DNA of 64,000 nt, from contig NZ_LGIA01000171.1 of assembly GCF_001270965.1 (NCBI RefSeq), positions 1-64,000 of the forward strand, given 5' to 3'. Positions 43,624-52,506 of the stretch are shown piece by piece. The position numbers were made by a program, and so were the translations under genes. Position 1 is the stretch's first letter, and every line of letters starts with the position of its first letter. The notes beneath the pieces were generated by a model that did not search any database, was not told the origin of the DNA, and saw nothing but the letters and a program-made list of their open reading frames with translations. The DNA comes from Sunxiuqinia dokdonensis (GTDB taxonomy: Bacteria; Bacteroidota; Bacteroidia; Bacteroidales; Prolixibacteraceae).

Positions 43624-44538
43624 TTACACCAAGATTTTGGTGGTCAGGTTATTGATGCTGACTTCCAGTTCTTCAAACGGTTGTCCGTTACCCTGGTTGT
43701 CATCTTCAACAAACATGTATTTCATGCCGGCCACTTCCTTGGCTGCTAAAATCGCTTTAAAATCAATTACTCCAGCTCCTACGGAAGCCACATCATCTTT
43801 ATTGACATCGAAGAACGGCGCTTCGTGCTTGTGCATGTCTTTCATGTGGAACAGCTGGAATCGTCCCGGATATTGTTTAAACAGCTCCACCGGGTCAACG
43901 CCGGCTTTGTGCGCCCAGAACAGGTCGAGCTCCATGGTGATGTATTCCGGATCCATCTCCGCCAGGAAAATATCATAGTAAGGCACGATACCATCAATGG
44001 TTTCAAACTCGAAATTGTGGTTGTGATAACCAAACTGAATGCCTACGCCATTCATGATTTTGCCAACCTCGTTCCAGTCGCCCACCATTTTTTTGTAGGT
44101 TTCAATGTTGCGGTCTTCGTCGTTCACCCAAGGCTGTACGCAATATTTTACGCCCAACTCGGCATGATCGTCGGCCATTTTCTGGGCATTGTCCACCGTA
44201 ATTCCGGCCGCCTCAACCTGGGTGTGGCTGCTGATGATTTCCATGTCCAAATCGTTGACCATCTTTTTGAATTCTTTGGGTGAATAACCATAGAATTTAC
44301 CATCGGAATAGCTGGCCAGCTCGAGGTTTTTGTAGCCCAAATCCGATACTTTTTTCAGCGAGCCCGCTACATCGGCGGCCATGGCATCGCGAATGGTGTA
44401 CAATTGCAGCCCCACGCCAAAACTTTTACGGTCAGCGGGTTGTGGCTGGCTACAGGCCAAGGGTCCGAGCACGGTCAGGCCCAGAGCTCCTGCTGCCGAA
44501 ACTTTTAAAAAATCTCTTCTGTTGTTTTGTTTTCTCAT
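43624..44538 (-). CDS. Secreted sugar phosphate isomerase/epimerase-like TIM barrel
   Basis: A 304-residue protein of the xylose-isomerase-like TIM-barrel family. It has a twin-arginine-type leader (NRRDFLKVSAAGALGLTVLGPLACSQ) that also has a lipobox. Metal-binding and active-site segments include 'FGYHNHNFEF', 'ELDLFWAHKAG', 'LFHMKDMHK' and 'YMFVEDDN'. Family members act on keto-sugars or inositols. The exported form is common in Bacteroidota and its substrate is unknown. Stand-alone gene with its own terminator. Confidence 0.85.
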   Translation of the reverse strand: MRKQNNRRDFLKVSAAGALGLTVLGPLACSQPQPADRKSFGVGLQLYTIRDAMAADVAGSLKKVSDLGYKNLELASYSDGKFYGYSPKEFKKMVNDLDMEIISSHTQVEAAGITVDNAQKMADDHAELGVKYCVQPWVNDEDRNIETYKKMVGDWNEVGKIMNGVGIQFGYHNHNFEFETIDGIVPYYDIFLAEMDPEYITMELDLFWAHKAGVDPVELFKQYPGRFQLFHMKDMHKHEAPFFDVNKDDVASVGAGVIDFKAILAAKEVAGMKYMFVEDDNQGNGQPFEELEVSINNLTTKILV

Positions 44539-44689
44539 GATTCTAATTATTTGTTGGAATAGTAGTTAACGCATGTTTGTTTTTCGAGAGGATAAATATA
44601 CGACAAATCATTCAAGGACATGGATTGAATGAATAATTTCTTAATCGTCTTTATCGCAACTGATTCAAGTTCCCTCCGCTGAGCGTCGG

Positions 44690-44775
44690 GACGTCTTCGA
44701 ATCGACATCGGCATCTCGCGACTTCGACATCAGCATCTCGATGACGCGACATCAGCATCTCGATGTATTGAGATC
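44690..44775. repeat. Short degenerate tandem repeat
   Basis: About four copies of (T)CGACATCAGCATCTCGATG-like units with small changes. Low-complexity intergenic DNA; no gene in 44539-44809. Confidence 0.6.
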
Positions 44776-44809
44776 GGCACCACGCAGGAATGAATCAATG
44801 AGCTGAGAC

Positions 44810-45247
44810 TTATTCCACAAACTTCTTAATCGATTCTCCGATGATGGTATTCCATCCCTCCACAAAATTCGCCTTGGCCAAATCCGGATGATTGGTTCCA
44901 AAGCTTTCCAATCCCTCGTGTGTCAGCCGAAGCCTTGTTTTTTGTCCTTCGGGGAAAAGTTCAAAACTCACCAGGCTGTTGCCGGGATACCCGTCGTACC
45001 GCCAGGAATAGGCCAGCTTTCGGGCCGGAATAAGCTCCTTGATTTGACAAAGATGAAGGTATTTCTTTTCGTCGTTTCCACCGTAAAACTGAAATTCGAA
45101 ACCCACTTCAGGCCGAAAGTCTTCCAAATCGAAATACCACTGTTTCATGTCGTTCTTGTTGGTGATTGCTTTCCACACCTTGACGATGGGCGCATTCAGC
45201 ACCACTTCCTTCACCACTGGTTTGCCTTCATTTTTTGCTTCCATCAC
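44810..45247 (-). CDS. SRPBCC/AHSA1-family protein
   Basis: A 145-residue START-like fold protein of the activator-of-Hsp90 homologue (AHSA1) group: 'VVKEVVLNAPIVKVWKAITNKNDMKQWYFDLEDFRPEVGFEFQFYGG' and 'ARKLAYSWRYDGYPGNSLVSFELFPEGQKTRLRLTHEGLESF' are typical. It is a hydrophobic-cavity domain of unknown ligand. It overlaps the upstream VOC gene by 4 bp, so the two are co-translated; this VOC plus SRPBCC pairing is common in soil and environmental bacteria. Confidence 0.9.
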   Translation of the reverse strand: MMEAKNEGKPVVKEVVLNAPIVKVWKAITNKNDMKQWYFDLEDFRPEVGFEFQFYGGNDEKKYLHLCQIKELIPARKLAYSWRYDGYPGNSLVSFELFPEGQKTRLRLTHEGLESFGTNHPDLAKANFVEGWNTIIGESIKKFVE

Positions 45248-45624
45248 CCATCCTTATTTTCAGGTTCATTCAAAATAAAAACCGTCCCCGCCGGATCGGT
45301 GATCCAATGCATGTTTTCGGGAATCTGCTCCAGCTCATCGCAAGTTTCCGTTCCTTGCCGTTTCAGGTAGTCCGTGGCCGCATCAATCGCGTTGGTCTTC
45401 AGCTCCAGCCAAACCTCCGGATGCGCATAATTGTCAACACAATCGAGCCAAAGCACATTGCCGCCAAATTTCACCTGGTGTGTTCGCGACACCGTGGGGT
45501 TTTCAATGGCTTGTTCTTCGACATCGAGTTTTAAGACATCGCGATAAAACGCGACCGTTTCTTCGTACTTTCTTTTGGGTATTTTGATGGCGATGTTGAC
45601 GCCTCCTTGAAATTTTGGATCCAT
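45244..45624 (-). CDS. VOC (glyoxalase/bleomycin-resistance) family protein
   Basis: A 126-residue single VOC domain: 'VNIAIKIPKRKYEETVAFYRDVLKLDVEE' and 'HQVKFGGNVLWLDCVDNYAHPEVWLELKTNAIDAATDYLKRQG'. The start at 45624 is preceded by a good Shine-Dalgarno (AAAGGAGTGAG), unlike a further upstream Met at 45714. Probably a metal-dependent isomerase, dioxygenase-like or ligand-binding protein; substrate unknown. First gene of a two-gene operon with the AHSA1-like gene. Confidence 0.88.
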   Translation of the reverse strand: MDPKFQGGVNIAIKIPKRKYEETVAFYRDVLKLDVEEQAIENPTVSRTHQVKFGGNVLWLDCVDNYAHPEVWLELKTNAIDAATDYLKRQGTETCDELEQIPENMHWITDPAGTVFILNEPENKDG

Positions 45625-45826
45625 AGGCTCACTCCTTTTACATTTGGTGTATTCTCCATAACAACAGATGGAAAAGCCTGGTTTGATAAGGACAGGCCAT
45701 TCAGCTACGGACACATCTCAAACGTTGGCAGGAGAAGCTGCCGGTAACGAAGAATGGCAGACCATTTCAGGCCTGCCATTCAAACTAAACGCTCAAATCC
45801 AATCGTGAAAAACTATTTGCAAAAAA

Positions 45827-46819
45827 CTAATTTCTTCGTTTCGATTTCCAGTACGCACGAAACTGATCCTGGGTCATCAAGCCCACCGGGCCTTCCTGAA
45901 TGCCACCAAATCCACCCCAGTCGTACACCCGGATCTCCAAAATATTGTCTTCGCCCGCTTTAAACACATGGGGCGGAATAAAGTAATTTCGCAATTGACG
46001 GTGCGATTCACCGTATCCCCTTCGGTGGTAGTCGCCTGTTTCGCCAATAAACTTTCCGTTGATGAATAGCTGGTCGGCATCATCGATCCGGCCGGCCAGC
46101 AGCACCAACCGCTGAGAAGCAATGGCTTCGGAAACCCGGATTTTTCGGGTGTAGACCGCATAACCATCAAAGTTGTTGTAGCCCTGGTTCTCCCAGGCAC
46201 CAGGCACCTGAATGGGCTTGTGGTCCTGCTCCTGAAAAGCCTTTCCCTTGTTGAACATCCAGGTTCCGGTCAAATCCTGAAAAAAAGGAGGCAACACGCC
46301 GGTTGAAAAGATGCGGACGTTTCCCGAAATAATTCCGCCTTCGAGCTGGCTGTCGTACACCCGAACGGCCAGGATGTTTTCTTCGCCGAACCGAATGAGG
46401 CTTGGTGGAACTTCGTACTTACGCAAAGCATTGTAGGCCGTGGTATAGTGTGGCGAGAAAGAGCCGGTTTGACCAATCTTGGTCCCGTTGATAAACACTT
46501 CATCCACATCGTCGATATAGCCCAACTCCAGTGTCAGTTTTTTATTCTCCAGCTCGGCCCCCAGCGAAAAGCGGGTGCGGTACCAAGCATAGCCGTCGTA
46601 GCCGCGGAAACCTTCGTTTTCCCAACGTGCCGGCACCCGGATATGATCCCAGTCCGTATCATCGTATTGAGGCGAAGCCCATTCGCTGCGGTCGCCGATG
46701 CGAAACTTCCACAGCCCGCGCAAATCCTTCTCGTCGGGCTCAGCAGCCAGCACAGCATGGGCCATGAACAGCAGCACCATCAGGCTTCCCAACCACCTCC
46801 TTGTCTTTCGTGTTTTCAT
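45827..46819 (-). CDS. Secreted tandem galactose-binding-like domain protein (copy 2)
   Basis: A 330-residue secreted protein (signal peptide ending AVLAAEP). It has two copies of the beta-sandwich domain seen at the N terminus of GH2 enzymes (about 25-175 and 180-325): 'LRGLWKFRIGDRSEWASPQYDDTDWDHIRVPARWENEGF' and 'LTGTWMFNKGKAF...IQVPGAWENQGYNNFDGYAVYTRKI', each ending 'ILEIRVYD'. There is no catalytic barrel. It probably binds carbohydrate or forms part of a surface complex. The next gene upstream is a paralogue with the same two-domain design, 2 bp away. Confidence 0.85.
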   Translation of the reverse strand: MKTRKTRRWLGSLMVLLFMAHAVLAAEPDEKDLRGLWKFRIGDRSEWASPQYDDTDWDHIRVPARWENEGFRGYDGYAWYRTRFSLGAELENKKLTLELGYIDDVDEVFINGTKIGQTGSFSPHYTTAYNALRKYEVPPSLIRFGEENILAVRVYDSQLEGGIISGNVRIFSTGVLPPFFQDLTGTWMFNKGKAFQEQDHKPIQVPGAWENQGYNNFDGYAVYTRKIRVSEAIASQRLVLLAGRIDDADQLFINGKFIGETGDYHRRGYGESHRQLRNYFIPPHVFKAGEDNILEIRVYDWGGFGGIQEGPVGLMTQDQFRAYWKSKRRN

Positions 46820-46821
46820 AG

Positions 46822-47886
46822 CTAATCTAATAAGCGGATCAGATCACGAAAAAATGAATTCCAACCCCAGTTTTTCTCCTGCCACCGGATCTTCTCCCGA
46901 AACTGGCTGACATCGTCTCCCCTCATGATTCCCACCGGTCCCTCATAAATACCTCCATCCTGAAAAACATCCTCCACTTCAACCGAAAGCAGGTTTTTAC
47001 TTTTTAGCAAGTTCGATGGAATTTTGTAGATCCGGTAGAGCGAATAAGCGTTGCCGCGCTGAAACCGGGAATAGGTATCCAAATCCTCCACCTGGCCAAT
47101 CTTGTATCCATTCAGGTAAACCACATCGTAATCGTCAATTTTTCCCAAAACCAGGTACAGCTCTTCGCCTTTCAAAGTTTCGGGCAGCGAAAATCGTTTT
47201 CGGTACCAGGCCCGTCCGTTGTAATCAGCATAACCCTGGCTTTCCCATGTCATGGGCACATAAATGTCGTCCCACTGTTCATCGCTGGTTTGCGGGTCAT
47301 GCATATTGCCAAAGTTGTCGGTGGTAAACTTCCAAGTTCCACTCAGGTCAAAAGCCATTTGGGCCTGGTCGCGGTCGTAGTACAGCCCAAACTTATCGGC
47401 CCGGACGATGCCCCCATCGCGGCCTTCATCAAACACGCGCACAGCAATTACATTTTTTGTTTTATTGAGGAGCGCAACCGGAACCAGGTAGTTTCGCTCC
47501 AGATTGTACGCGGTTTCATAGTTCGGGAAAAAACCTCCGCTTTGTCCCACTTTTTGTCCATTGACAAACACTTCATCCGCATCGTCAATGTACCCTAAAA
47601 AGAGGTGAACCATCCCGGTTTCGGGGATCCAGTTCAGGCTGAAATTTTTCCGGTACCAGCCATAACCGTTGTAATCTTCGTAATAATGTTCCCAGGCTTT
47701 GGGTGCCTGAATCACGTCCCAGTCGCGCACATCGGTTGCCGGATCAGCCCATGCCGGGTCGTCGCCCACCGTAAACTGCCAACTTCCGTTCAGGCTGATA
47801 AGCGATTTCCAATCCGCAGCCTTCAGCTCCGAAGAACCAAAGGCTGTCAGGATCAATACATAAACGATGATAAATCTGCTGGTCAT
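46822..47886 (-). CDS. Secreted tandem galactose-binding-like domain protein (copy 1)
   Basis: A 354-residue secreted protein, paralogue of the downstream gene. It also consists of two GH2-type sugar-binding sandwich domains (about 25-180: 'LNGSWQFTVGDDPAWADPATDVRDWDVIQAPKAWEHYYEDYNGYGWYRKNFSL'; 190-335: 'LSGTWKFTTDN...WDDIYVPMTWESQGYADYNGRAWYRKRFSL') with no catalytic domain. Tandem duplication kept intact points to a binding function, perhaps as a two-part receptor. Domain similarity to glycoside hydrolase modules does not make it an enzyme. Confidence 0.85.
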   Translation of the reverse strand: MTSRFIIVYVLILTAFGSSELKAADWKSLISLNGSWQFTVGDDPAWADPATDVRDWDVIQAPKAWEHYYEDYNGYGWYRKNFSLNWIPETGMVHLFLGYIDDADEVFVNGQKVGQSGGFFPNYETAYNLERNYLVPVALLNKTKNVIAVRVFDEGRDGGIVRADKFGLYYDRDQAQMAFDLSGTWKFTTDNFGNMHDPQTSDEQWDDIYVPMTWESQGYADYNGRAWYRKRFSLPETLKGEELYLVLGKIDDYDVVYLNGYKIGQVEDLDTYSRFQRGNAYSLYRIYKIPSNLLKSKNLLSVEVEDVFQDGGIYEGPVGIMRGDDVSQFREKIRWQEKNWGWNSFFRDLIRLLD

Positions 47887-47951
47887 GATGTCGTGAACTT
47901 TGGGTACAAGATATTTAAAAACAAAATCAATTCGAAATGCTGCTGTCTGGC

Positions 47952-48329
47952 TTACCAGGCCTCGTAACGCAAATCCATATTAAAGATGTACGCTTTCCCC
48001 ACTAGCACCTTGTCGGCTTCGATTTTACGCGTTTTAAAAACGTGCTTCACATAGTCAGTTGCAGCACCATCTTTGCTTTTCACCCGGACGAGGCTCAGCG
48101 ACTGGTCTCCATTCACGATAAAACAAACCTGCACTTTTTCATCCAACTTGTCGATGTCGTTTTGGTAGAAGTAGTTGTTCCAATCCTTGAGGTCGTTGTT
48201 GAACACCTCGGTGATTTCGTGGTACAGCTCTTTTTTGGCCATGGTGGCAGTGGTTTCACTTGCGAAAGTCAGGCCGGTCATCATTAAAAAAGCGACAACC
48301 ATCAGTGTCATTGTTCTTGTTGTTTTCAT
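47952..48329 (-). CDS. Small secreted protein with TonB-C-like fold
   Basis: A 125-residue protein with a signal peptide (MKTTRTMTLMVVAFLMMTGLTFA). The mature part has helices (KELYHEITEVFNNDLKDW) and a C-terminal strand-rich part (EKVQVCFIVNGDQSLSLVRVKSKDGAATDYVKHVF) that looks like the TonB C-terminal or energy-transducer domain seen in many small Bacteroidota periplasmic proteins. No function is known. It stands alone between the beta-sandwich pair and a low-complexity region. Confidence 0.7.
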   Translation of the reverse strand: MKTTRTMTLMVVAFLMMTGLTFASETTATMAKKELYHEITEVFNNDLKDWNNYFYQNDIDKLDEKVQVCFIVNGDQSLSLVRVKSKDGAATDYVKHVFKTRKIEADKVLVGKAYIFNMDLRYEAW

Positions 48330-48549
48330 TGCTTTGAGTTTTTAGAGTTTCTGTTTCTAATTGTTTTCTGGTACAAAGTAAGGGCACAGATGTAAGCCCG
48401 CTGTCAAACAATGATCACATGATATCATAAGATGTCACAGAAATGTCATGAAATTGGGTAACTAGTGATTGGATATTGGTTATTGAATATTGAAGTAGTG
48501 GGCTACGGTACGAATTGCAGCTTGCAGCTACTCCATACGCCTGTTTACG

Positions 48550-48605
48550 GCAACTCGAAACCTGAAACCTGAAACTCGAAACTTAAAACTCGAAACTTGA
48601 AACTA
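48550..48605. repeat. GAAACY low-complexity tandem repeat
   Basis: Repeats of CGAAACCTGAAACCT / CGAAACTTGAAACT type, ending just before the response regulator stop. Spacer 48 of the CRISPR array has the same style of sequence. Confidence 0.7.
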
Positions 48606-49283
48606 CAACACCAGCTTATACCCCACACCATGCACCGTGATGATGTGCTGGCTTTCGGGTGTGTCGATTTTGGTGCGCAGGCGGACAATGAAGTTATCGA
48701 CCGTGCGGGCGGTAGGTTGGTAGTCCATGCCCCACACCTGGTCGAGAATGTCATCGCGTGTCACAATCTTACCGGCATGCCGGTAGAGGTAATGCAGAAT
48801 TTCAAATTCCTTATGCGACATTTTCACGGGCTGGCTTTTGGTATCAAAAGCTTCGTAAGCATCGAAAGAAACCTGCAAACTGCCAATGATCAGCGAATCG
48901 TTTTGGCTTTTATCACTGTTGCCCGTTCGCCGTAAAATTACTTTGATGCGGGCCAGCAATTCGCGCAGGCTAAACGGTTTGGTCACATAATCGTCGGCGC
49001 CCAGCTCCAGCCCCAGCACCTTGTCCAGCTCTTCGCCACGGGCCGTCAGCAAAATAATCGGGGTTTCAATGCCCTGGGCACGGGCTTTTTTGCACACATC
49101 AAAACCCGACAGGCCAGGAAGCATGACATCCAGCAAGACCAAATCAAAATGACCGGCTTGTAACTTTTTCAAGCCATCATCGCCACGATCGGCTGTTTCA
49201 ACCTGGTAACCCTCGAACTCCAGGTTATCGCGCAAGCCAACCAACATGGCCTGTTCGTCTTCAACAATTAAGATTTTCGACAT
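48603..49283 (-). CDS. OmpR/PhoB-family response regulator
   Basis: A 226-residue regulator: receiver domain (1-118) with the acidic pocket (IVEDE), phospho-Asp52 (LVLLDVMLPG) and Lys in 'VTKPFSLRELLAR'; then a winged-helix DNA-binding domain (about 130-225; 'MSHKEFEILHYLYRHAGKIVTRDDILDQVWG... RTVDNFIVRLRTKI... VHGVGYKLVL'). It follows its kinase gene by 4 bp. The target genes are unknown. Confidence 0.96.
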   Translation of the reverse strand: MSKILIVEDEQAMLVGLRDNLEFEGYQVETADRGDDGLKKLQAGHFDLVLLDVMLPGLSGFDVCKKARAQGIETPIILLTARGEELDKVLGLELGADDYVTKPFSLRELLARIKVILRRTGNSDKSQNDSLIIGSLQVSFDAYEAFDTKSQPVKMSHKEFEILHYLYRHAGKIVTRDDILDQVWGMDYQPTARTVDNFIVRLRTKIDTPESQHIITVHGVGYKLVL

Positions 49284-49287
49284 GCTT

Positions 49288-50820
49288 TTATTCTTTTTCT
49301 TTACGCGGAAATTTCAAACTAAAGGTACTCCCTTCACCCAACTTACTGCGAACTGAAACCGTTCCGCCATGCGCCTTCATAATCCGTTTCACCAGGTTTA
49401 AGCCCAACCCGGATCCTTTGGCACGGTGAGCCAGGTCGCCTTCGGTCACGCGGTAAAACTGATCGAATACATACTTCTGATGTTTGGCCGAAATACCGAT
49501 CCCATTGTCTTCCACTTCAATCCACACGTGCTTGGCCTTTTTCAAAATGCGCACCCGGACTCGCTTTTCGGGCTTGTCGCTATATTTCATGGCATTGTCG
49601 AGCAGGTTGCCAACAACCGTTTTCAAAGACTCCCAATCAGCCATCACCCAGGCCTCCGGCTCGCCGGGTTCGCATTGACATTCGACATGGGCTGCCGACA
49701 GGTGGGCATTAAAATCAGCAACAATCTCAGGAAGCGCCTGCTGCAAGTCAATCCGGTCAAAGTGGTACTTAATCCGGTTGCGCTCAATACGCGAAAAATT
49801 CAAAATCCGGTTCACAATGCCGGTCAGCCGGGCACTTTCCTCGTGAATGGTTTGAAGATATTCGGCCTGTTTCTCTTCGGTTTTGACCCGCTTCAACAGG
49901 AGCGTTTCGGCATACATGCTGATCAGGGCCAGCGGCGTCCGGATCTCATGCGACACGTTGGAGACAAACTCCGACTTGATTTCAGCCAGCTTGATTTCTT
50001 TTCGAACATTGATCACCACAAAAATAAAACCCAGCACCACCAGCAAGCCCACGCCCATCAGCATGTAGTTGTCGCGCTGGGTGCGCTCGGAAGCCAACTC
50101 TTCCAAGGTCTGCGATTTTAACCGGATACCCAACTGGTGCCCGGGCAGGTACCACATGGCTGCTCGTGCCGACGTTTGGGCCAGGCCGCTATCCTCGCCC
50201 GTGGTAAACAGCACCTGATTCGAGACGGAATCCGCGATGGTGATGTAAAAAATGTCGTGCGCCACCTGCTGAATCATGGGGCTCAGGTTTTGCTGAATAA
50301 AGGCCTGCGGCTCCACCACCAACTGACAAAGCTGTTGGCCATCGCGGTTTTTCGGCAGAAAATAGAGCAGCAGCCGTTCCTCAAAAGCCTGCACCTGAAC
50401 GCGCTGATAGTTGGCTTCGAGGTATCCCTGTAGCCGGTCGAGCTCCGGCTGCTCAGGCCACACATCCACCACAAAAGCCGAATCGTTGAAGTAAATCGCC
50501 TGTTCTTCCTGGACATTCAGGTCGGAGAAACGCACCGCCTTTAAAGCTTCGTTTTTGGCAAACAGGTTTTCCATCAGCCCTTGCATCAGCTCGCCCTGCG
50601 GATCAACCGGATGATCGAGGCTTTGGCTCCATTGCTGGACCACATTTTCAGAATATTGATTGATGGAATACAAGATGGATTCGAGCTGGGTGCTAAACAC
50701 CCGTTCAACCATTTCTTCGTTTTTGCTTAAGGTTGAAAATTCCCTCACAAGGTAGAATCCCATAGGAAGGGAAACAATAATCAACAGGACCAGGCTTATT
50801 TTGGCTAGCGTTCGAACCAT
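49288..50820 (-). CDS. Membrane sensor histidine kinase
   Basis: A 510-residue kinase with two membrane helices (about 6-26 and 251-271) enclosing a periplasmic sensor of about 220 residues. After this come HisKA with phospho-His291 (NVSHEIRTPLALI) and a HATPase with 'NLLDNAMKYSDKP', 'VEDNGIGI' and 'GSGLGLNLVKRIM'. It is the partner of the downstream OmpR-type regulator. The sensor domain has no family I recognise; the organisation is common in Bacteroidota two-component systems near transport or envelope genes. Confidence 0.95.
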   Translation of the reverse strand: MVRTLAKISLVLLIIVSLPMGFYLVREFSTLSKNEEMVERVFSTQLESILYSINQYSENVVQQWSQSLDHPVDPQGELMQGLMENLFAKNEALKAVRFSDLNVQEEQAIYFNDSAFVVDVWPEQPELDRLQGYLEANYQRVQVQAFEERLLLYFLPKNRDGQQLCQLVVEPQAFIQQNLSPMIQQVAHDIFYITIADSVSNQVLFTTGEDSGLAQTSARAAMWYLPGHQLGIRLKSQTLEELASERTQRDNYMLMGVGLLVVLGFIFVVINVRKEIKLAEIKSEFVSNVSHEIRTPLALISMYAETLLLKRVKTEEKQAEYLQTIHEESARLTGIVNRILNFSRIERNRIKYHFDRIDLQQALPEIVADFNAHLSAAHVECQCEPGEPEAWVMADWESLKTVVGNLLDNAMKYSDKPEKRVRVRILKKAKHVWIEVEDNGIGISAKHQKYVFDQFYRVTEGDLAHRAKGSGLGLNLVKRIMKAHGGTVSVRSKLGEGSTFSLKFPRKEKE

Positions 50821-50883
50821 ACGTTTTTTCTCTGTTTACTGGCAAAGGTTAAAGGTATTAAATCGAAACGGAAATTCCACCCC

Positions 50884-51891
50884 TCAATCCTTCAATCCTT
50901 CAATCTTCTCCTTCCCGTAGCGGCGGGCCACAATGCTGATGTAGAACAACTGAAAGGCATGGTAAATCATAACCGGCACCAAAAACAAGCTGCCAACGGA
51001 GGTATCGCCAAACAAGACCATCACCATGACCGAGCCGTGAACCAGCGACTTTTTTGAGGAGGCGAACAAGATGGTAATCCGGTCTTCGCGGTTAAAGTGC
51101 ATCAGGCGGGTCAGCACTTTGGTCCCTTCAAAAATGAAAAAGAACAAGCCAATGACACTGCCGCCCAACAACAGCAACTCGTGCAGCATGATGCTGGTGA
51201 ACACGCCATTCAGAAACGAATCGCTAAAACTCCGGTACACCACCATCAGAATCACAGATTTGTCGAACAGGCTCAGATAGCGCTTGTTGCGGTTGGCCCA
51301 AACACCCCACCAGCGGTGCAGCAACAGGCCAATAAATACGGGAATCAGAATTTGAACGACCAAGTCGCGGATGACTTCACCAAAGGCGAAGGCTTCGCTT
51401 TGCTTTTCCAGAAAAATACCCATCCACAGCGGGGTGAGCAAAATGCCGATGACACCGGATATGCTGGCGTTGAAAATGGCACTGGGCAGATTACCTTCAG
51501 CAATAGACACCATGACCACCGAGGAAGAGACGGTGGACGGCAGCGCCGCCAGAAAGAAAACCGCCAGCCAAAGCATTTCATTTTCGCTGCCTGCCAGCAA
51601 AGGGCGAAAGGCCAGCACCACCAAGGGAAAAACCAAAAAAGTGATGGATTGAATCAGCAAGTGCAAGCGCCAGTTGCTGAGGTCGGCTCTGAGTTTTTCG
51701 GGACTTAAGCGCAGGCCATAAAAGAAGAACAGCAGCGAGATACCGTAGCGAATGAGCACCTTCAGCTCGATGGCGCTGCCCTGCCTGCCAATGCCCGGTA
51801 GCAGGTACGCCAAAAGGATTATCAGCAGAATGCCGGAGATAAATCCGTCGGGCAAAAATCGTCTCATCGCTTGGAAATACTTGTTGGCCAT
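50884..51891 (-). CDS. Bile acid:sodium symporter-family transporter (YfeH-like)
   Basis: A polytopic membrane protein of about 335 residues with around ten hydrophobic helices. It resembles the SBF-like/YfeH group of the bile acid:sodium symporter superfamily ('YGLRLSPEKLRADLSNWRLHL', 'AALPSTVSSSVVMVSIAEGNLPSAIFNASISGVIGILLTP', 'LFASSKKSLVHGSVMVMVLFG'). The 'LPSTVSSSVVM' crossover helix is a family mark. The start at 51891 (MANKYFQAMRRFLPDGF) is preferred; an ATG at 51921 is possible. Substrate is probably an organic anion or unknown small acid. Confidence 0.88.
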   Translation of the reverse strand: MANKYFQAMRRFLPDGFISGILLIILLAYLLPGIGRQGSAIELKVLIRYGISLLFFFYGLRLSPEKLRADLSNWRLHLLIQSITFLVFPLVVLAFRPLLAGSENEMLWLAVFFLAALPSTVSSSVVMVSIAEGNLPSAIFNASISGVIGILLTPLWMGIFLEKQSEAFAFGEVIRDLVVQILIPVFIGLLLHRWWGVWANRNKRYLSLFDKSVILMVVYRSFSDSFLNGVFTSIMLHELLLLGGSVIGLFFFIFEGTKVLTRLMHFNREDRITILFASSKKSLVHGSVMVMVLFGDTSVGSLFLVPVMIYHAFQLFYISIVARRYGKEKIEGLKD

Positions 51892-52082
51892 GAAGCTATG
51901 CTTGTCGTTTTCTATCTGCAAAGATGGCTTTATTTCAGAAAAGACCTTGTTTCGGCGAGGAAAATATTGCGGGATTGGTCATTGGATATTGGGGTGTTGG
52001 ACGACCCTGTGGTTGGATTTTGGAATCCCGTCTTTGCCGGGACAGCTTTCTAAAACACCAAGCCACCAAGTTATTAAAAACC

Positions 52083-52248
52083 CAACCACCTCCCTCCCGG
52101 TAAACCGGGAGTACTCCTTCTCTGTAAGGAGGAGAATTTTGGCCAGTGACATTTCGCTTGCTGTTCTCTGAAAACCTCAGCGAGTTGAGCCCTTTCTCCT
52201 CCTTGGATAGGAGGAGTACCCAAGCGCAGCGCAGGGGGAGGTGGTTTG
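52083..52248. repeat. Hairpin-ended repeat element, copy A
   Basis: Outer ends AACCACCTCCCTC and GGGGGAGGTGGTT form terminal inverted repeats. An inner inverted repeat, TAAGGAGGAGAA / TTCTCCTCCTT (about 52125-52136 and 52194-52204), frames a core of about 56 bp. Copies B and C lie at 55098 and 57469. The rest of 51892-52506 holds short palindromes (CCGAAACAAGTTCGG near 52292) and a GACTGCCAACTGC tandem (52456-52497); no gene. Confidence 0.8.
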
Positions 52249-52506
52249 TTCTTTCCACGATAATCAAGCTTTCCTCATTCTATGGAGATGCCGAAACAAG
52301 TTCGGCATGACTCGCCAGTGCAAAGCAAACACCCTCAGGCGAAAAGGGTCATCCTGAATTCATTTCAGGATCTGCCGGAGAGTTGAGCCAGCGCAGACTG
52401 GCCCGACGCCACCTGCACTGACAGGTTCTGCGCGAATTGAAGCTTGCAGCTCCCTACTGCCAACTGGGACTGCCAACTGCGACTGCCAACTGCGACTTCT
52501 CCCCCC

